From CBDHDN01 sp965261585 (GTDB taxonomy: Bacteria > Pseudomonadota > Alphaproteobacteria > UBA6615), in NCBI GenBank assembly GCA_965261585.1, contig CBDHDN010000013.1, forward strand, positions 1 through 43,695: a DNA stretch of 43,695 nucleotides. Direction: 5' to 3'. Positions 1-6,764 of this stretch are shown here, piece by piece. Position numbers and translations under genes: made by a program. Below the pieces are notes generated by a model, which did no database searches, was not told where the DNA came from, and saw only the letters and a list, made by a program, of their open reading frames with translations. Position 1 is the first letter of the stretch, and every line of letters begins with the position of its first letter.

Positions 1-696
1 CACCGTGGGGTTGTGCAGGCGAAAGAACGTGTTGATCTCCTTTTCCATGCCCAGCGTCGAGACCAGTGGCGCGTTCGGGTCCTGATCCTCGACCGTTCCC
101 AACAGCTCGGCCGCCCGCGCATTGTCGGGTTCGCGGTCCAGCGTGAACGTCAGATTGTTGGCGATGTAGTCGTGGCCCGGATAGACCAGCGTGTCGTCGG
201 GCAGCTTGGCCAGCTGCGTCGCGAAAGTCTGATAGAGCTCGCGCGGATGGCCGCCGGAATGGCAGTTGCCGGCGCCGGCGTTGAACAGGGTGTCGCCGCA
301 GAACAGGGCCGGTTGGTCGGTTCGCGACAGCAGGCAGACATGGCTCATCGTATGCCCGGGCGTGTCGAGCGCCTCCAGCGTCACCGAGCGGCCGACCTGG
401 ATCACGTCGCCGGCGGCGAGGCCCCGGTCGATCCCGGGGATCTTGTCCTTGGCGTTGGCGTGGGCCAGCAGCCGCGCGCCGGTCGCCAAGATCACCGCGG
501 CATTGCCGCCAGTGTGATCGCCATGCTCGTGCGTGTTCAGCACCAGCGTGATGTCCCAGCGGTTCTTTTTGGCCGCGGCCAGGCACTTCTCGTGGTCCAG
601 CGGATCGATCGCCATCGCCTCGCCGCTTTCCGGACAGACGATCAGATAGTTGAAATTGCGATAGGCGTTACCGGTCCAGACTTGCTCAACGATCAT
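1..696 (-). CDS. gloB: Hydroxyacylglutathione hydrolase-like metallo-beta-lactamase fold protein (3' end outside window)
   Basis: The protein reads MIVEQVWTGNAYRNFNYLI at its start and carries the metal-binding motif THEHGDH near residue 60, followed by DTPGHTMSH, a GDTLFNAGAG-type segment and YPGHDY. These are the ordered zinc ligands of glyoxalase II-type hydrolases, which cleave S-lactoylglutathione to lactate and glutathione in the cytoplasm. The segment NCHSGGHPRELYQT after GDTLF matches the glyoxalase II subgroup better than beta-lactamases or sulfur dioxygenases. The first 232 codons are visible; the C-terminus runs off the left edge. The start is the ATG at 694-696. It lies 93 bp upstream of the next minus-strand gene and is read in the same direction. 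A persulfide dioxygenase is the main alternative. Confidence 0.82.
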   Translation of the reverse strand, partial: MIVEQVWTGNAYRNFNYLIVCPESGEAMAIDPLDHEKCLAAAKKNRWDITLVLNTHEHGDHTGGNAAVILATGARLLAHANAKDKIPGIDRGLAAGDVIQVGRSVTLEALDTPGHTMSHVCLLSRTDQPALFCGDTLFNAGAGNCHSGGHPRELYQTFATQLAKLPDDTLVYPGHDYIANNLTFTLDREPDNARAAELLGTVEDQDPNAPLVSTLGMEKEINTFFRLHNPTV

Positions 697-789
697 GTCT
701 TGGGGCCTCCCTGTTGGCGCGCGGACGGAACTCTAGTGCGTTTCGCGGCCGCGCGGAACCGGCGCCCTGGCAGTCAGGGGCCATGGCGC

Positions 790-2010
790 TCAGCGATGTC
801 GGCGCGGGCCCGCCTGCGGCGGCGGCGTGCCCATGGCGCCGCGCCGCTCCAGCAGCCGGAAGACGACAGGCGCCGCCGTGACGATGATGGCGATACGAGC
901 GATGTGGTGTGTCGCGACGAACGCGGTGTCGACGTTGAGCGCCAGGGCGACGAGGCTCATCTCCGCCAGCCCGCCCGGTGAGAAGGCGAGCAGTAGCGGC
1001 TGGAACGGCAGGCCGGTGAGCGGCATCAGGCCGGCGGCGAAGATCGCCGAGATCGCCATCATCACGATCGTCGCGATCGCTGCGTGTCCCAGCGACCGGG
1101 CGATCGTGCGAAATCGGACACCGGAGAAGCGGATGCCGATCGACGTGCCGATGATGAGCTGCGCCGCGGCGACGACCTCGCGCGGCGGCGCCGCTTCGGT
1201 CAGGCCGGCCAGGTGCACGGCGGCGCTGCCGATCATCGCCCCCGTCAGGGCCGGCGCCGGCAGCCGGACGAGGCGCGCCAGGAAGATGCCGGCAACGGCG
1301 CTGGCGGCCAGCAGCACGATGTCGATCGGCGCGATCGAGGCGCCGCCGGCGGCGGCGCGCGCGACGGGAGCCCCCTCGGCCAGGGCCCGGAACAGGAACG
1401 GTATGGTCATGACGACCAGGAAGATCCGCGTCGAATGGGTCAGGCTGATCGCTCGGTCGTCGCCGCCCATGGCACCGCCCAGCAGGATCATCTCGTTCAG
1501 CCCGCCCGGCACGCCGGCGAAATACGCGGTGCGCGGATCGTGACCACCGACGGCGCGAAAGAACCCAAACGCGACCGCGCCGGTCGCGCCGACATAGACC
1601 ACCAGCGCCACGAGGGTGATCCACCACTGCGCCATGCGGCCGAGAATCTCCGGCGAAAAGGCGCTGCCGAGCATGATGCCGAGGACGACGATCATGAAGG
1701 CACGCAGCCGCACGTCCATGCGCAGCTCGCCGCCGGAGAACGCGGCGATTGCGTTGGCGATCATCGCGCCCATCATCCACGCCAGCGGCAGGTCCAGCAG
1801 GGCGAAGATGCCGCCGCCAACCGCGCCGATCGCCAGCGCCCGAACAAAGCCCGGCAGGTCACGTCGCTTGATGCGCGTGACCAGCGGCGGTACCGGCGCC
1901 GAGCGCGCGGTGGCGAGTTCGCCGGCGGTCGGCGCGCGCTCGGTCGGCCCGGGCTCAGCCGGCCCGGGCTCAGTCGGCCCGGGCTCAGTCGGCCCGGGCT
2001 CAGTCGGCAC
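790..2010 (-). CDS. AbrB-family integral membrane protein
   Basis: A hydrophobic protein of about 400 residues with a run of transmembrane segments (for example RALAIGAVGGGIFALLDL, then LAWMMGAMIANAIAAF). It shows the typical glycine-rich AGVPGGLNEMILLG and FSPGGLAEMSLVALAL repeats in its two halves, as in the AbrB duplication family (PF05145, once misnamed ammonia monooxygenase). Function in this family is poorly known; transport or a regulatory membrane role is possible. The first 25 residues are a Thr-Glu-Pro-Gly-Pro repeat made by four 15-bp repeats. The GTG at 2010 overlaps the stop of the upstream gene by 11 bp, but a start after the repeat is equally possible, since family members usually begin close to the first membrane helix. 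Confidence 0.78.
   Translation of the reverse strand: MPTEPGPTEPGPTEPGPAEPGPTERAPTAGELATARSAPVPPLVTRIKRRDLPGFVRALAIGAVGGGIFALLDLPLAWMMGAMIANAIAAFSGGELRMDVRLRAFMIVVLGIMLGSAFSPEILGRMAQWWITLVALVVYVGATGAVAFGFFRAVGGHDPRTAYFAGVPGGLNEMILLGGAMGGDDRAISLTHSTRIFLVVMTIPFLFRALAEGAPVARAAAGGASIAPIDIVLLAASAVAGIFLARLVRLPAPALTGAMIGSAAVHLAGLTEAAPPREVVAAAQLIIGTSIGIRFSGVRFRTIARSLGHAAIATIVMMAISAIFAAGLMPLTGLPFQPLLLAFSPGGLAEMSLVALALNVDTAFVATHHIARIAIIVTAAPVVFRLLERRGAMGTPPPQAGPRRHR
1951..2010. repeat. Four tandem 15-bp repeats
   Basis: Four back-to-back 15-mers of the form GGGCTCAGTCGGCCC cover 1951-1965, 1966-1980, 1981-1995 and 1996-2010; the first and last units each differ from the middle two at one base. A weaker, earlier unit is visible just before 1951. 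In the minus-strand AbrB gene they encode a repeating TEPGP peptide. The last unit contains the TGA stop of the upstream hydrolase gene. Confidence 0.9.
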
Positions 2011-3025
2011 TGGCGGCCGCGGCGTCGGCGAAGCGCCCCAGGCGCACCGCGGTCTGGCCCTTGATCAGGCGGCGCGACGGCATGATCAGCACGCAGCCGT
2101 CATAGGGCGTGTGCACCGGCGCCTCGCCGTCATGGGCGATGACCGTGCCGGCGTCGGCGATCACCTCCAGCCCGCGGACGTCGCCGACGAAGCGAAACGC
2201 GTCCGTCTCGATCGTGACGACGTCGGTGACCTCGATGAAGCGCTGACGCGCCGGCGCCGGCACCAGCGGCCGCCCCGGCCAGTCCGTTGGCTCGATGACG
2301 TCGAGGTGCGCCAGGAACCGCGCCACGCTCTCGCGGGCCACGTCGGCGCTGGCCCGCTGCCAATGCTGGCCACACTCGACGAGCAACGCATTCCTGGCGC
2401 TGTCGGAGTCGGCAAAGGCGGCATAGTCGCGCAGGCGCTGCCCGGCTGCGTGGCCGGCGTCGGTGACGACCAGCTCGGGCCAGCCGACGGCTTCGGCCAG
2501 CTGCCGCCCCTTGGCCAGCGGCCCGGCCATCATCAGCGGCGCCGTCTGATGCTGCATTGAATGAATGTCCAACAGGACGTCGACCGTGTCGATGACCGGC
2601 CTGAGCGCACGCGCCCGGCGCAGCTCGACGCTGTCCCGCGGCCCGTCCAGGATCGCCGCCGACCACAGCCGGTTGAAGTCCTCGTCGACAAAGCGTGAGG
2701 ATGTCGGGCTGCCGGGCTCGAAGCTCTGATACGCGGCAACGTTGACGAAGGCGAGCGTCAGCCGGCCACGCTTGGGCACGGGGCGCAGGCGCAACAGCTC
2801 ATCCAGGACGATCGCGCCGCACAGCTCGTTGCCATGCACGACCGCCGTCAGCATGACGTGCGGCCCGTCCGCGCCCGCCTGCCAGCTCGTGACGTAGGGC
2901 ACGCCGGTATTGCCTTCACGGTAGCGGTCGATGTCCGGCGGTGTGAGGTCGACGGGATAGCCGTCGGCGGCCGGTGCGGCCTCGCCCGCCGCCGTCTCCG
3001 GCGTTTGTTCCGTTGCCTCGATCAT
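2000..3025 (-). CDS. Succinylglutamate desuccinylase/aspartoacylase-like (M14 family) hydrolase
   Basis: A protein of 341 residues. Near residue 65 the motif VVHGNELCG gives the HxxE zinc pair of the aspartoacylase/M14 carboxypeptidase fold. EDFNRLW follows about 50 residues later, and LLDIHSMQ supplies the third zinc His. Family members hydrolyse amide bonds of N-acyl amino acids or similar small substrates in the cytoplasm; the substrate here cannot be read from sequence. The gene overlaps the HAD gene upstream by 4 bp (ATGA at 3022-3025) and the AbrB gene downstream by 11 bp, so the three are probably one transcript. Confidence 0.8.
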   Translation of the reverse strand: MIEATEQTPETAAGEAAPAADGYPVDLTPPDIDRYREGNTGVPYVTSWQAGADGPHVMLTAVVHGNELCGAIVLDELLRLRPVPKRGRLTLAFVNVAAYQSFEPGSPTSSRFVDEDFNRLWSAAILDGPRDSVELRRARALRPVIDTVDVLLDIHSMQHQTAPLMMAGPLAKGRQLAEAVGWPELVVTDAGHAAGQRLRDYAAFADSDSARNALLVECGQHWQRASADVARESVARFLAHLDVIEPTDWPGRPLVPAPARQRFIEVTDVVTIETDAFRFVGDVRGLEVIADAGTVIAHDGEAPVHTPYDGCVLIMPSRRLIKGQTAVRLGRFADAAAASAD

Positions 3026-3639
3026 TCGTCACGGCTGTTCAGGAACCCGAGTTTTTGCAGATCGGCGCGCAACGTTGCCGGGTCGGTGAAGTGCAGCGCG
3101 CGCAGGCCGACCGCCGCTGCCGCCGCGACGTTCTCGCGGCTATCGTCGATGAAGACTCCGTCCGCCGCATCGATCTCATAGCGTTCGAGCAGCAGGTGAA
3201 AGATCCTCGGCTCGGGTTTCTTCATGCCCTCCTGGCCCGAGACGAGGATGCCGTCGAACCAGCCGAGGAAGTCGAAGCGCGCCGTCGCGTGGGGGAACGT
3301 ATCGGCCGACCAGTTCGTCAGCCCGTACAGCGGTACGCCGCCGCGGCGCAGCTCATCCAGGATCGCGACGGTGCCGTCGTGGGCGCCGCTCATCATCTCC
3401 GCGAATCGCGCGAAATAGGCCTCGCTGAGTGCGCCATGTTGGGGGAACAGGGCCGTGCGCTCGGCGATCGCCTCGGCCGCCGGGCGCCCGGCGTCCTGGT
3501 GCTCGTTCCATTCAGGTGTGCACACGACCGCGAGGAACGCCTCCATTTCGGCGTTGTCGTCGAACAGCTGGCGGTAGAGGTATCGGGGGTCCCAGTCGAT
3601 CAGAACGCCCCCAAAATCGAAGATCACGGTCGTCGGCAT
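3022..3639 (-). CDS. HAD-superfamily hydrolase (subfamily IA)
   Basis: A 205-residue protein starting MPTTVIFDFGGVLIDW. The DFGGVL segment is a HAD motif I variant in which the usual second Asp is replaced by Gly, as in many HAD-IA members annotated as HAD family phosphatases. LYGLTNWS is motif II, the Lys of GMKKPEPRIF is motif III and VFIDDSRENV is motif IV. Overall it resembles the 2-haloacid dehalogenase/YihX-like branch, whose members act on small phosphorylated compounds. It is translationally coupled to the hydrolase gene downstream by a 4-bp overlap and lies 31 bp after the nadK stop. Confidence 0.85.
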   Translation of the reverse strand: MPTTVIFDFGGVLIDWDPRYLYRQLFDDNAEMEAFLAVVCTPEWNEHQDAGRPAAEAIAERTALFPQHGALSEAYFARFAEMMSGAHDGTVAILDELRRGGVPLYGLTNWSADTFPHATARFDFLGWFDGILVSGQEGMKKPEPRIFHLLLERYEIDAADGVFIDDSRENVAAAAAVGLRALHFTDPATLRADLQKLGFLNSRDE

Positions 3640-3670
3640 AGTGCTGGTCGGTTCCCTCTTGGTTGTCGTG

Positions 3671-4462
3671 TTAGTACGCGAACTGTTCCTTGAGGACGCG
3701 TTCCTCGAGATTGTGCTCGGGATCGAACAACAGTTTCAACGTCGTCTCCCGGTCCTCGCGCACAGTGACTTCCAGGACGTCGCGCACCTCGGTGTTGTCG
3801 GCCACGGCGCTGACCGGCCGCTTGTCGGCCTCGAGCACCTTGAACGTGACGGCCGCCGTGTGCGGCAGCAGGGCGCCGCGCCAGCGCCGTGGCCGGAACG
3901 CGCTGATCGGCGTCAGCGCCAGGATGCCGGCGCCAAGCGGGATGATCGGGCCATCGGCCGACAGGTTGTACGCCGTGCTGCCGGCCGGCGTCGCGACCAT
4001 GACGCCATCACAGAACAGCTCGTCCATGCGGGTCACGCCGTCGACGCTGATCGTTAGCTTGGCCGCCTGATAGGTCTGGCGCAGCAGCGACACCTCGTTG
4101 ATCGCCCGCGCCCGCTCGACCGTGCCGGCCGTCGTGCGCGCCTCCATGACCAGTGGATGCAAGTCGACAATCGCCGCGTCTGCCAGCCGGCGCGGCAGGT
4201 TGTCGGCGCCGTATTCGTTCATCAGGAAGCCGACGGAGCCGCAGTTCATGCCGAAGATGCGCACGTCCTGCTGCAACAGGCCGCGCAGCGTCTGCAGCAT
4301 CAAGCCGTCGCCGCCGAGGGCCACGACATAGCGCGCCTCGTTGACCGGCGCGTTGGGATAGCGGGCCGTCAGCTCCGCCAGTGCCGCCGCGGCTGCTTCG
4401 CCCTCGCCGGCGACGAAGGCGATCGGCGGAACCGCCGGCTCGGTCGGTTGTGTCTCGGCCAC
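3671..4462 (-). CDS. nadK: NAD kinase
   Basis: A 263-residue protein with the NAD kinase signatures in order: ALGGDGLMLQTLR (the GGDG phosphate-binding motif, near residue 50), MNCGSVGFLMNE, and ATPAGSTAYNLSADGPI. It phosphorylates NAD to NADP in the cytoplasm using ATP or polyphosphate. Length and motif spacing fit the short alphaproteobacterial type. The ATG at 4460-4462 is preceded by about 75 bp up to the two-hairpin element at 4539-4662. If the inversion described in the findings is undone, moaA would lie just upstream in the same direction, so nadK may have lost its original upstream neighbour. Confidence 0.95.
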   Translation of the reverse strand: MAETQPTEPAVPPIAFVAGEGEAAAAALAELTARYPNAPVNEARYVVALGGDGLMLQTLRGLLQQDVRIFGMNCGSVGFLMNEYGADNLPRRLADAAIVDLHPLVMEARTTAGTVERARAINEVSLLRQTYQAAKLTISVDGVTRMDELFCDGVMVATPAGSTAYNLSADGPIIPLGAGILALTPISAFRPRRWRGALLPHTAAVTFKVLEADKRPVSAVADNTEVRDVLEVTVREDRETTLKLLFDPEHNLEERVLKEQFAY

Positions 4463-4538
4463 GTGGGATCCTGCGTCGGGAATTGCTGAAACGGCCGGGC
4501 AGTATAGCCAGCGCCCCGCGCGAGGGCGACCGCGGGCC

Positions 4539-4662
4539 TAGTGGTCTGATCCTAACGCTTGGGTACCTCAAGCGTTAGGTGAATCAGCCCACAGAATCAA
4601 TAGGCGGGGTGGTTCGATTCAGCTGACGGATGGGTCCCCATCCGTCAGCATCGAACCACTAG
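4539..4662. repeat. Two-hairpin intergenic element, copy A
   Basis: A 124-bp stretch bounded by TAGTGGT and ACCACTAG. Hairpin 1 pairs 4551-4561 with 4569-4579. Hairpin 2 has an outer 10-bp stem (4609-4618 with 4650-4659) around an inner stem (CTGACGGATGGG with its complement near 4622-4647). A second copy with the same architecture lies at 40031-40147 and a more diverged relative at 36216-36336. Several stem differences between copies A and B keep the base pairing. It separates nadK from the ISNCY end and in the reconstructed ancestor lies between moaA and nadK. It could be a terminator-like attenuator or a small non-autonomous palindromic element. Confidence 0.75.
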
Positions 4663-4664
4663 TC

Positions 4665-4783
4665 TAGTGCCCATCCATAAACGACTAGATTTAGTGTAAG
4701 GCTGCGCGTTTGAGCGACGTGTTTTGTGGGTACGGGGGCTGTAGATGCGTTCCAGAGTCCAGTGACGGGGTGCCGGTGACGAG
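4665..4783 (-). mobile_element. Right end of the ISNCY-type element (detached fragment)
   Basis: Position 4665 begins TAGTGCCCATCC followed by xxAAACG, the same terminal repeat that starts the ISNCY-type element at 21673 in opposite orientation. The fragment runs to 4783, where it meets an IS256 end. Bases 4774-4783 are the reverse complement of the 10 bp at 23221-23230 that flank the other IS256 end, which marks the IS256 target duplication. The 3 bp outside (4662-4664, GTC) are complementary to GAC at 21670-21672, a possible target duplication of the ISNCY element. No coding sequence is visible. Confidence 0.78.
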
Positions 4784-4981
4784 GAGCTATTGTCAAAAGT
4801 TGTGTATGGGTTTGTCATGCGGCGGCGCGATCCTGGCGTTCTCCATTCACGAATTTGACGCCTCGAATGATCTCGGCGAACTGATCTGATCCATTGAGCC
4901 TCCGCCATTTCTTGCTGGCCCCCTGGCAAAGCTTGAAGACCATGGCCATCGCCGTCTTGCGTGACAGGCAACCCTTGGTCC
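4784..4981 (-). mobile_element. 3' part of an IS256-family element
   Basis: The terminal repeat at 4784 (GAGCTATTGTCAAAAGTTGT) resembles the one at 23231 (AGGTATAGCTGAATCTTGTG). Bases 4815-4981 on the minus strand encode the C-terminal end of a mutator/IS256 transposase (CLSRKTAMAMVFKL, then WRRLNGSDQFAEIIRGVKF, stop at 4815-4817). It continues exactly, after a shared 14-bp overlap, from the truncated transposase that ends at 24432. The 14 bp at 4968-4981 are the reverse complement of 24419-24432 and flank an IS3 copy in both places. This is a pseudogene fragment separated from its 5' part by about 18 kb. Confidence 0.88.
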
Positions 4982-5047
4982 TGAGTCGGACCCGATTTCC
5001 TTGGACACAGAATTGGCTTAATCGAAGTGTCCAAGGAGGACCGGAAC

Positions 5048-5458
5048 ATGACCGATAATTTTGAGAAGAAAGTTGCTGTTGATGGGCCTGTGGTAAATGC
5101 GGGCGAGCTTGGCTCGTCCACGTTTTCCCCAGGCCAGGCTTTGCCGGCAGGCCCGCTGGGACTTGGCCAGCGATGGACGGTGGCGCGCAAGCGTGAGGTC
5201 GTTCTGCGGCTTTTGCGTGACGAGCCGGTGCAACTTCTGTCGCGCCAGTTGGGCGTAGAGATCTTCCGGCTCGAGCAGTGGCGTGAGAAAGCGATCGGCG
5301 GGATCGACGCCTCGCTCAAGCAACGCAAGGGCGATCCGGTGCAGGCGGAACTGGATAGCGCCATGAAGCGGATCGGAGAGTTGACCATGCAGGTGGAACT
5401 GCTGGAGGCCAAGACGGAGACCTTCGGCCCTTTGGGGCGGCGGAGGTCGCGGCGATGA
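5048..5458 (+). CDS. IS3-family transposase OrfA (helix-turn-helix protein), copy 1
   Basis: A protein of 136 residues counted from the ATG at 5048. The middle (RKREVVLRLLRDEPVQLLSR then QLGVEIFRLEQWREKAIGG) is the helix-turn-helix and leucine-zipper-like region of IS3-type OrfA proteins, which bind the terminal repeats. A charged tail follows. Its stop overlaps the ATG of OrfB by 4 bp (ATGA), so OrfB may be made by coupling, or as an OrfAB fusion through frameshifting as in other IS3 elements. A GTG at 5027 is an alternative start. Copy 2 has Gly in place of Arg in the EIFRLEQW segment. Confidence 0.85.
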   Translation: MTDNFEKKVAVDGPVVNAGELGSSTFSPGQALPAGPLGLGQRWTVARKREVVLRLLRDEPVQLLSRQLGVEIFRLEQWREKAIGGIDASLKQRKGDPVQAELDSAMKRIGELTMQVELLEAKTETFGPLGRRRSRR

Positions 5459-6360
5459 GTGCCGCCACCTCGCCCGGCACGGGTCTGGCCTACGGCCTGC
5501 GGCGGGTCTGCGCCGCCTGGGGCATGGCCCGCTCCTCGTTCTACGCCATGACCTCCGGCCAGCACGCCGAGCAGCCGCCGGCAAAGCGTCGGGGACCGAA
5601 GCCCGCGATCTCGGACCAGGCGCTGCTGGTGGCGATCGAAGCCGACCTGGAGGCATCGCCCTGGGAGGGCGAGGGCTACCGCAAGGTCTGGGCTCGGCTT
5701 CGGGTCTGTCGCGACATCCGGGTTGCCCGCAAGCGGGTGCTCCGCCTGATGCGCGAGAACAATCTGCTCTCGCCCCATCGCTGCCGCCGCCGTGGCGGCA
5801 ATCCCCATGACGGTGAGATCATCACTCATGCCCCGAACCTCATGTGGGGCACCGATGGCGTTCGGGTGTTCACGGTGGACGACGGCTGGGGCTGGATCTT
5901 CACCGCCGTCGAGCATTGGAACGCCGAGTGTGTCGGCTGGCATGTCTGCAAGCGCGGCGACCGCTTCGCCGCCCTGCAGCCGATCTCCATGGGGCTTGCC
6001 GGGCTGTATGGCTCGACCGCGGCCGGCGCGGCTCGGGGGCTGGCCTTGCGGATGGATCACGGCTCCCAGTATCTGTCGGACCACTTCACCAACCAGATCA
6101 AGTTCTGGGGCATCCAGCCGTCCTACGCCTTCGTCGCCGAGCCCCAGACCAACGGCGTCGCCGAGCGGTTCAATCGCACGCTAAAGGAACAGATCATCCA
6201 TGGTCGCATCTACCGCAACATCGCGGAGCTGCGGGACGCCGTCCGCGACTTCGTCGAACTCTACAATGCCCAGTGGATCGTCGAAAAGAACGGCTACCTG
6301 AGCCCCGCTCAAGCTCGTCAGGCGTGGCACGCCGCGATCTCAATCAGGCCCGCCGCGTGA
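5455..6360 (+). CDS. IS3-family transposase OrfB (DDE integrase core), copy 1
   Basis: A protein of 301 residues with an N-terminal HTH_21-like segment (EGYRKVWARLRVCRDIRV) and an rve-type DDE domain. The first Asp is in LMWGTDGVRVF, the second in RMDHGSQYLSDHF, and the Glu in NGVAERFNRTLKEQ. It catalyses strand cutting and joining at the IS ends. The frame is open throughout, so the element may be active. Copy 2 differs at a few residues (for example GWHVCKRGDRFAAL against GGHVCKRGDRFTAL). Confidence 0.93.
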   Translation: MSAATSPGTGLAYGLRRVCAAWGMARSSFYAMTSGQHAEQPPAKRRGPKPAISDQALLVAIEADLEASPWEGEGYRKVWARLRVCRDIRVARKRVLRLMRENNLLSPHRCRRRGGNPHDGEIITHAPNLMWGTDGVRVFTVDDGWGWIFTAVEHWNAECVGWHVCKRGDRFAALQPISMGLAGLYGSTAAGAARGLALRMDHGSQYLSDHFTNQIKFWGIQPSYAFVAEPQTNGVAERFNRTLKEQIIHGRIYRNIAELRDAVRDFVELYNAQWIVEKNGYLSPAQARQAWHAAISIRPAA

Positions 6361-6395
6361 GACAAACTTGTGTCCAAGGAACCGGGTGCGCTACA

Positions 6396-6438
6396 AGATC
6401 AGCAGCTCGAACACGCGCACTGGGATTCCGGATTCCAT
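6396..6438 (-). pseudogene. 5' stub of a minus-strand gene cut by IS3 (possibly the histidine phosphotransferase ChpT)
   Basis: On the minus strand a strong GAGGAGGA ribosome site stands about 8 bases before an ATG at 6436-6438. It opens 14 codons reading MESGIPVRVFELLI, which then run into the IS3 end. The VFELL-type start followed by SRxCHDL is typical of ChpT in Rhodospirillales, and a DUF3553 gene lies divergently next to it. The identity rests on very few residues. The rest of the gene is not in this window. Confidence 0.35.
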
Positions 6439-6568
6439 TGTCAGTCCTCCTCGGGCTCATTGGGTCGATGGGGAACGAGTCGCTGCCGGCGCGGCGAGCA
6501 AAAGGTTGACCTCGACGGGGCCGAAACTTCTAATGCCGAAGCGACTAACAGTCGAGGCGTGTTTGGCG

Positions 6569-6745
6569 ATGGCGACCGATTACGCGCCGGGCGTCCTGGT
6601 CCGGCATCCGGGGCAGCCCGACTGGGGCCTGGGGCAGGTGCAATCGGCCATCGGCAACCGTGTCACGGTCAACTTCGAGCATGTCGGCAAACAGCTGGTG
6701 GACGTGCGCCGGATCGGCCTAGAGATCGTCGCCGATGACGGCTAG
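6569..6745 (+). CDS. DUF3553 domain protein
   Basis: A small protein of 58 residues (MATDYAPGVLVRHPGQPDWG, then GLGQVQSAIGNRVTVNFEHV, GKQLVDVRRIGLEIV). It matches the DUF3553 pattern: PGxxVxHPxxPxWGxGxVQS, VNFExxGK and a C-terminal hydrophobic strand. This is a small SH3-like beta fold whose role is not known; a related module is found on UvrD-type helicases. An in-frame ATG at 6533 would add 12 residues. The gene ends 19 bp before the diaphorase gene. It is divergent from the gene stub at 6396-6438. Confidence 0.8.
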   Translation: MATDYAPGVLVRHPGQPDWGLGQVQSAIGNRVTVNFEHVGKQLVDVRRIGLEIVADDG

Positions 6746-6764
6746 CGGCGCGCACGGGCGCTAG

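Larger units (their letters stand above)
4982..6395 (+). mobile_element. IS3-family element, copy 1
   Basis: A 1414-bp element with imperfect terminal inverted repeats: TGAGTCGGACCCGATTTCCT on the left and, read inward from the right, TGTAGCGCACCCGGTTCCTT. It carries two overlapping reading frames (5048-5458 and 5455-6360). An inverted copy of exactly the same length lies at 24433-25846. I noticed five base differences between the two. The left flank is the IS256 3' piece; the right flank is unrelated (a minus-strand gene start), so the flanks of this copy do not match each other. Confidence 0.93.

Noticed and set aside
1936..2010. CRISPR-like repeat array
   Set aside because: Units are contiguous 15-mers without spacers and lie within a coding frame.
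4609..4660. tRNA-like T-arm (GGTTCGATTC) in hairpin element copy A
   Set aside because: No cloverleaf, anticodon arm or acceptor pairing could be formed; the motif is part of the element's own stem and is changed in copy B.
4645..6084. Long minus-strand frame covering the ISNCY/IS256 ends and IS3 copy 1
   Set aside because: Crosses three mobile-element borders and is antisense to the IS3 genes; only its part at 4815-4981 is real (transposase C-terminus).
6396..6568. Missing flgL 3' end next to IS3 copy 1
   Set aside because: I tested the translation after the IS (QISSSNTRTG...) against the flagellin C-terminus and it does not match; the minus-strand gene start fits better.
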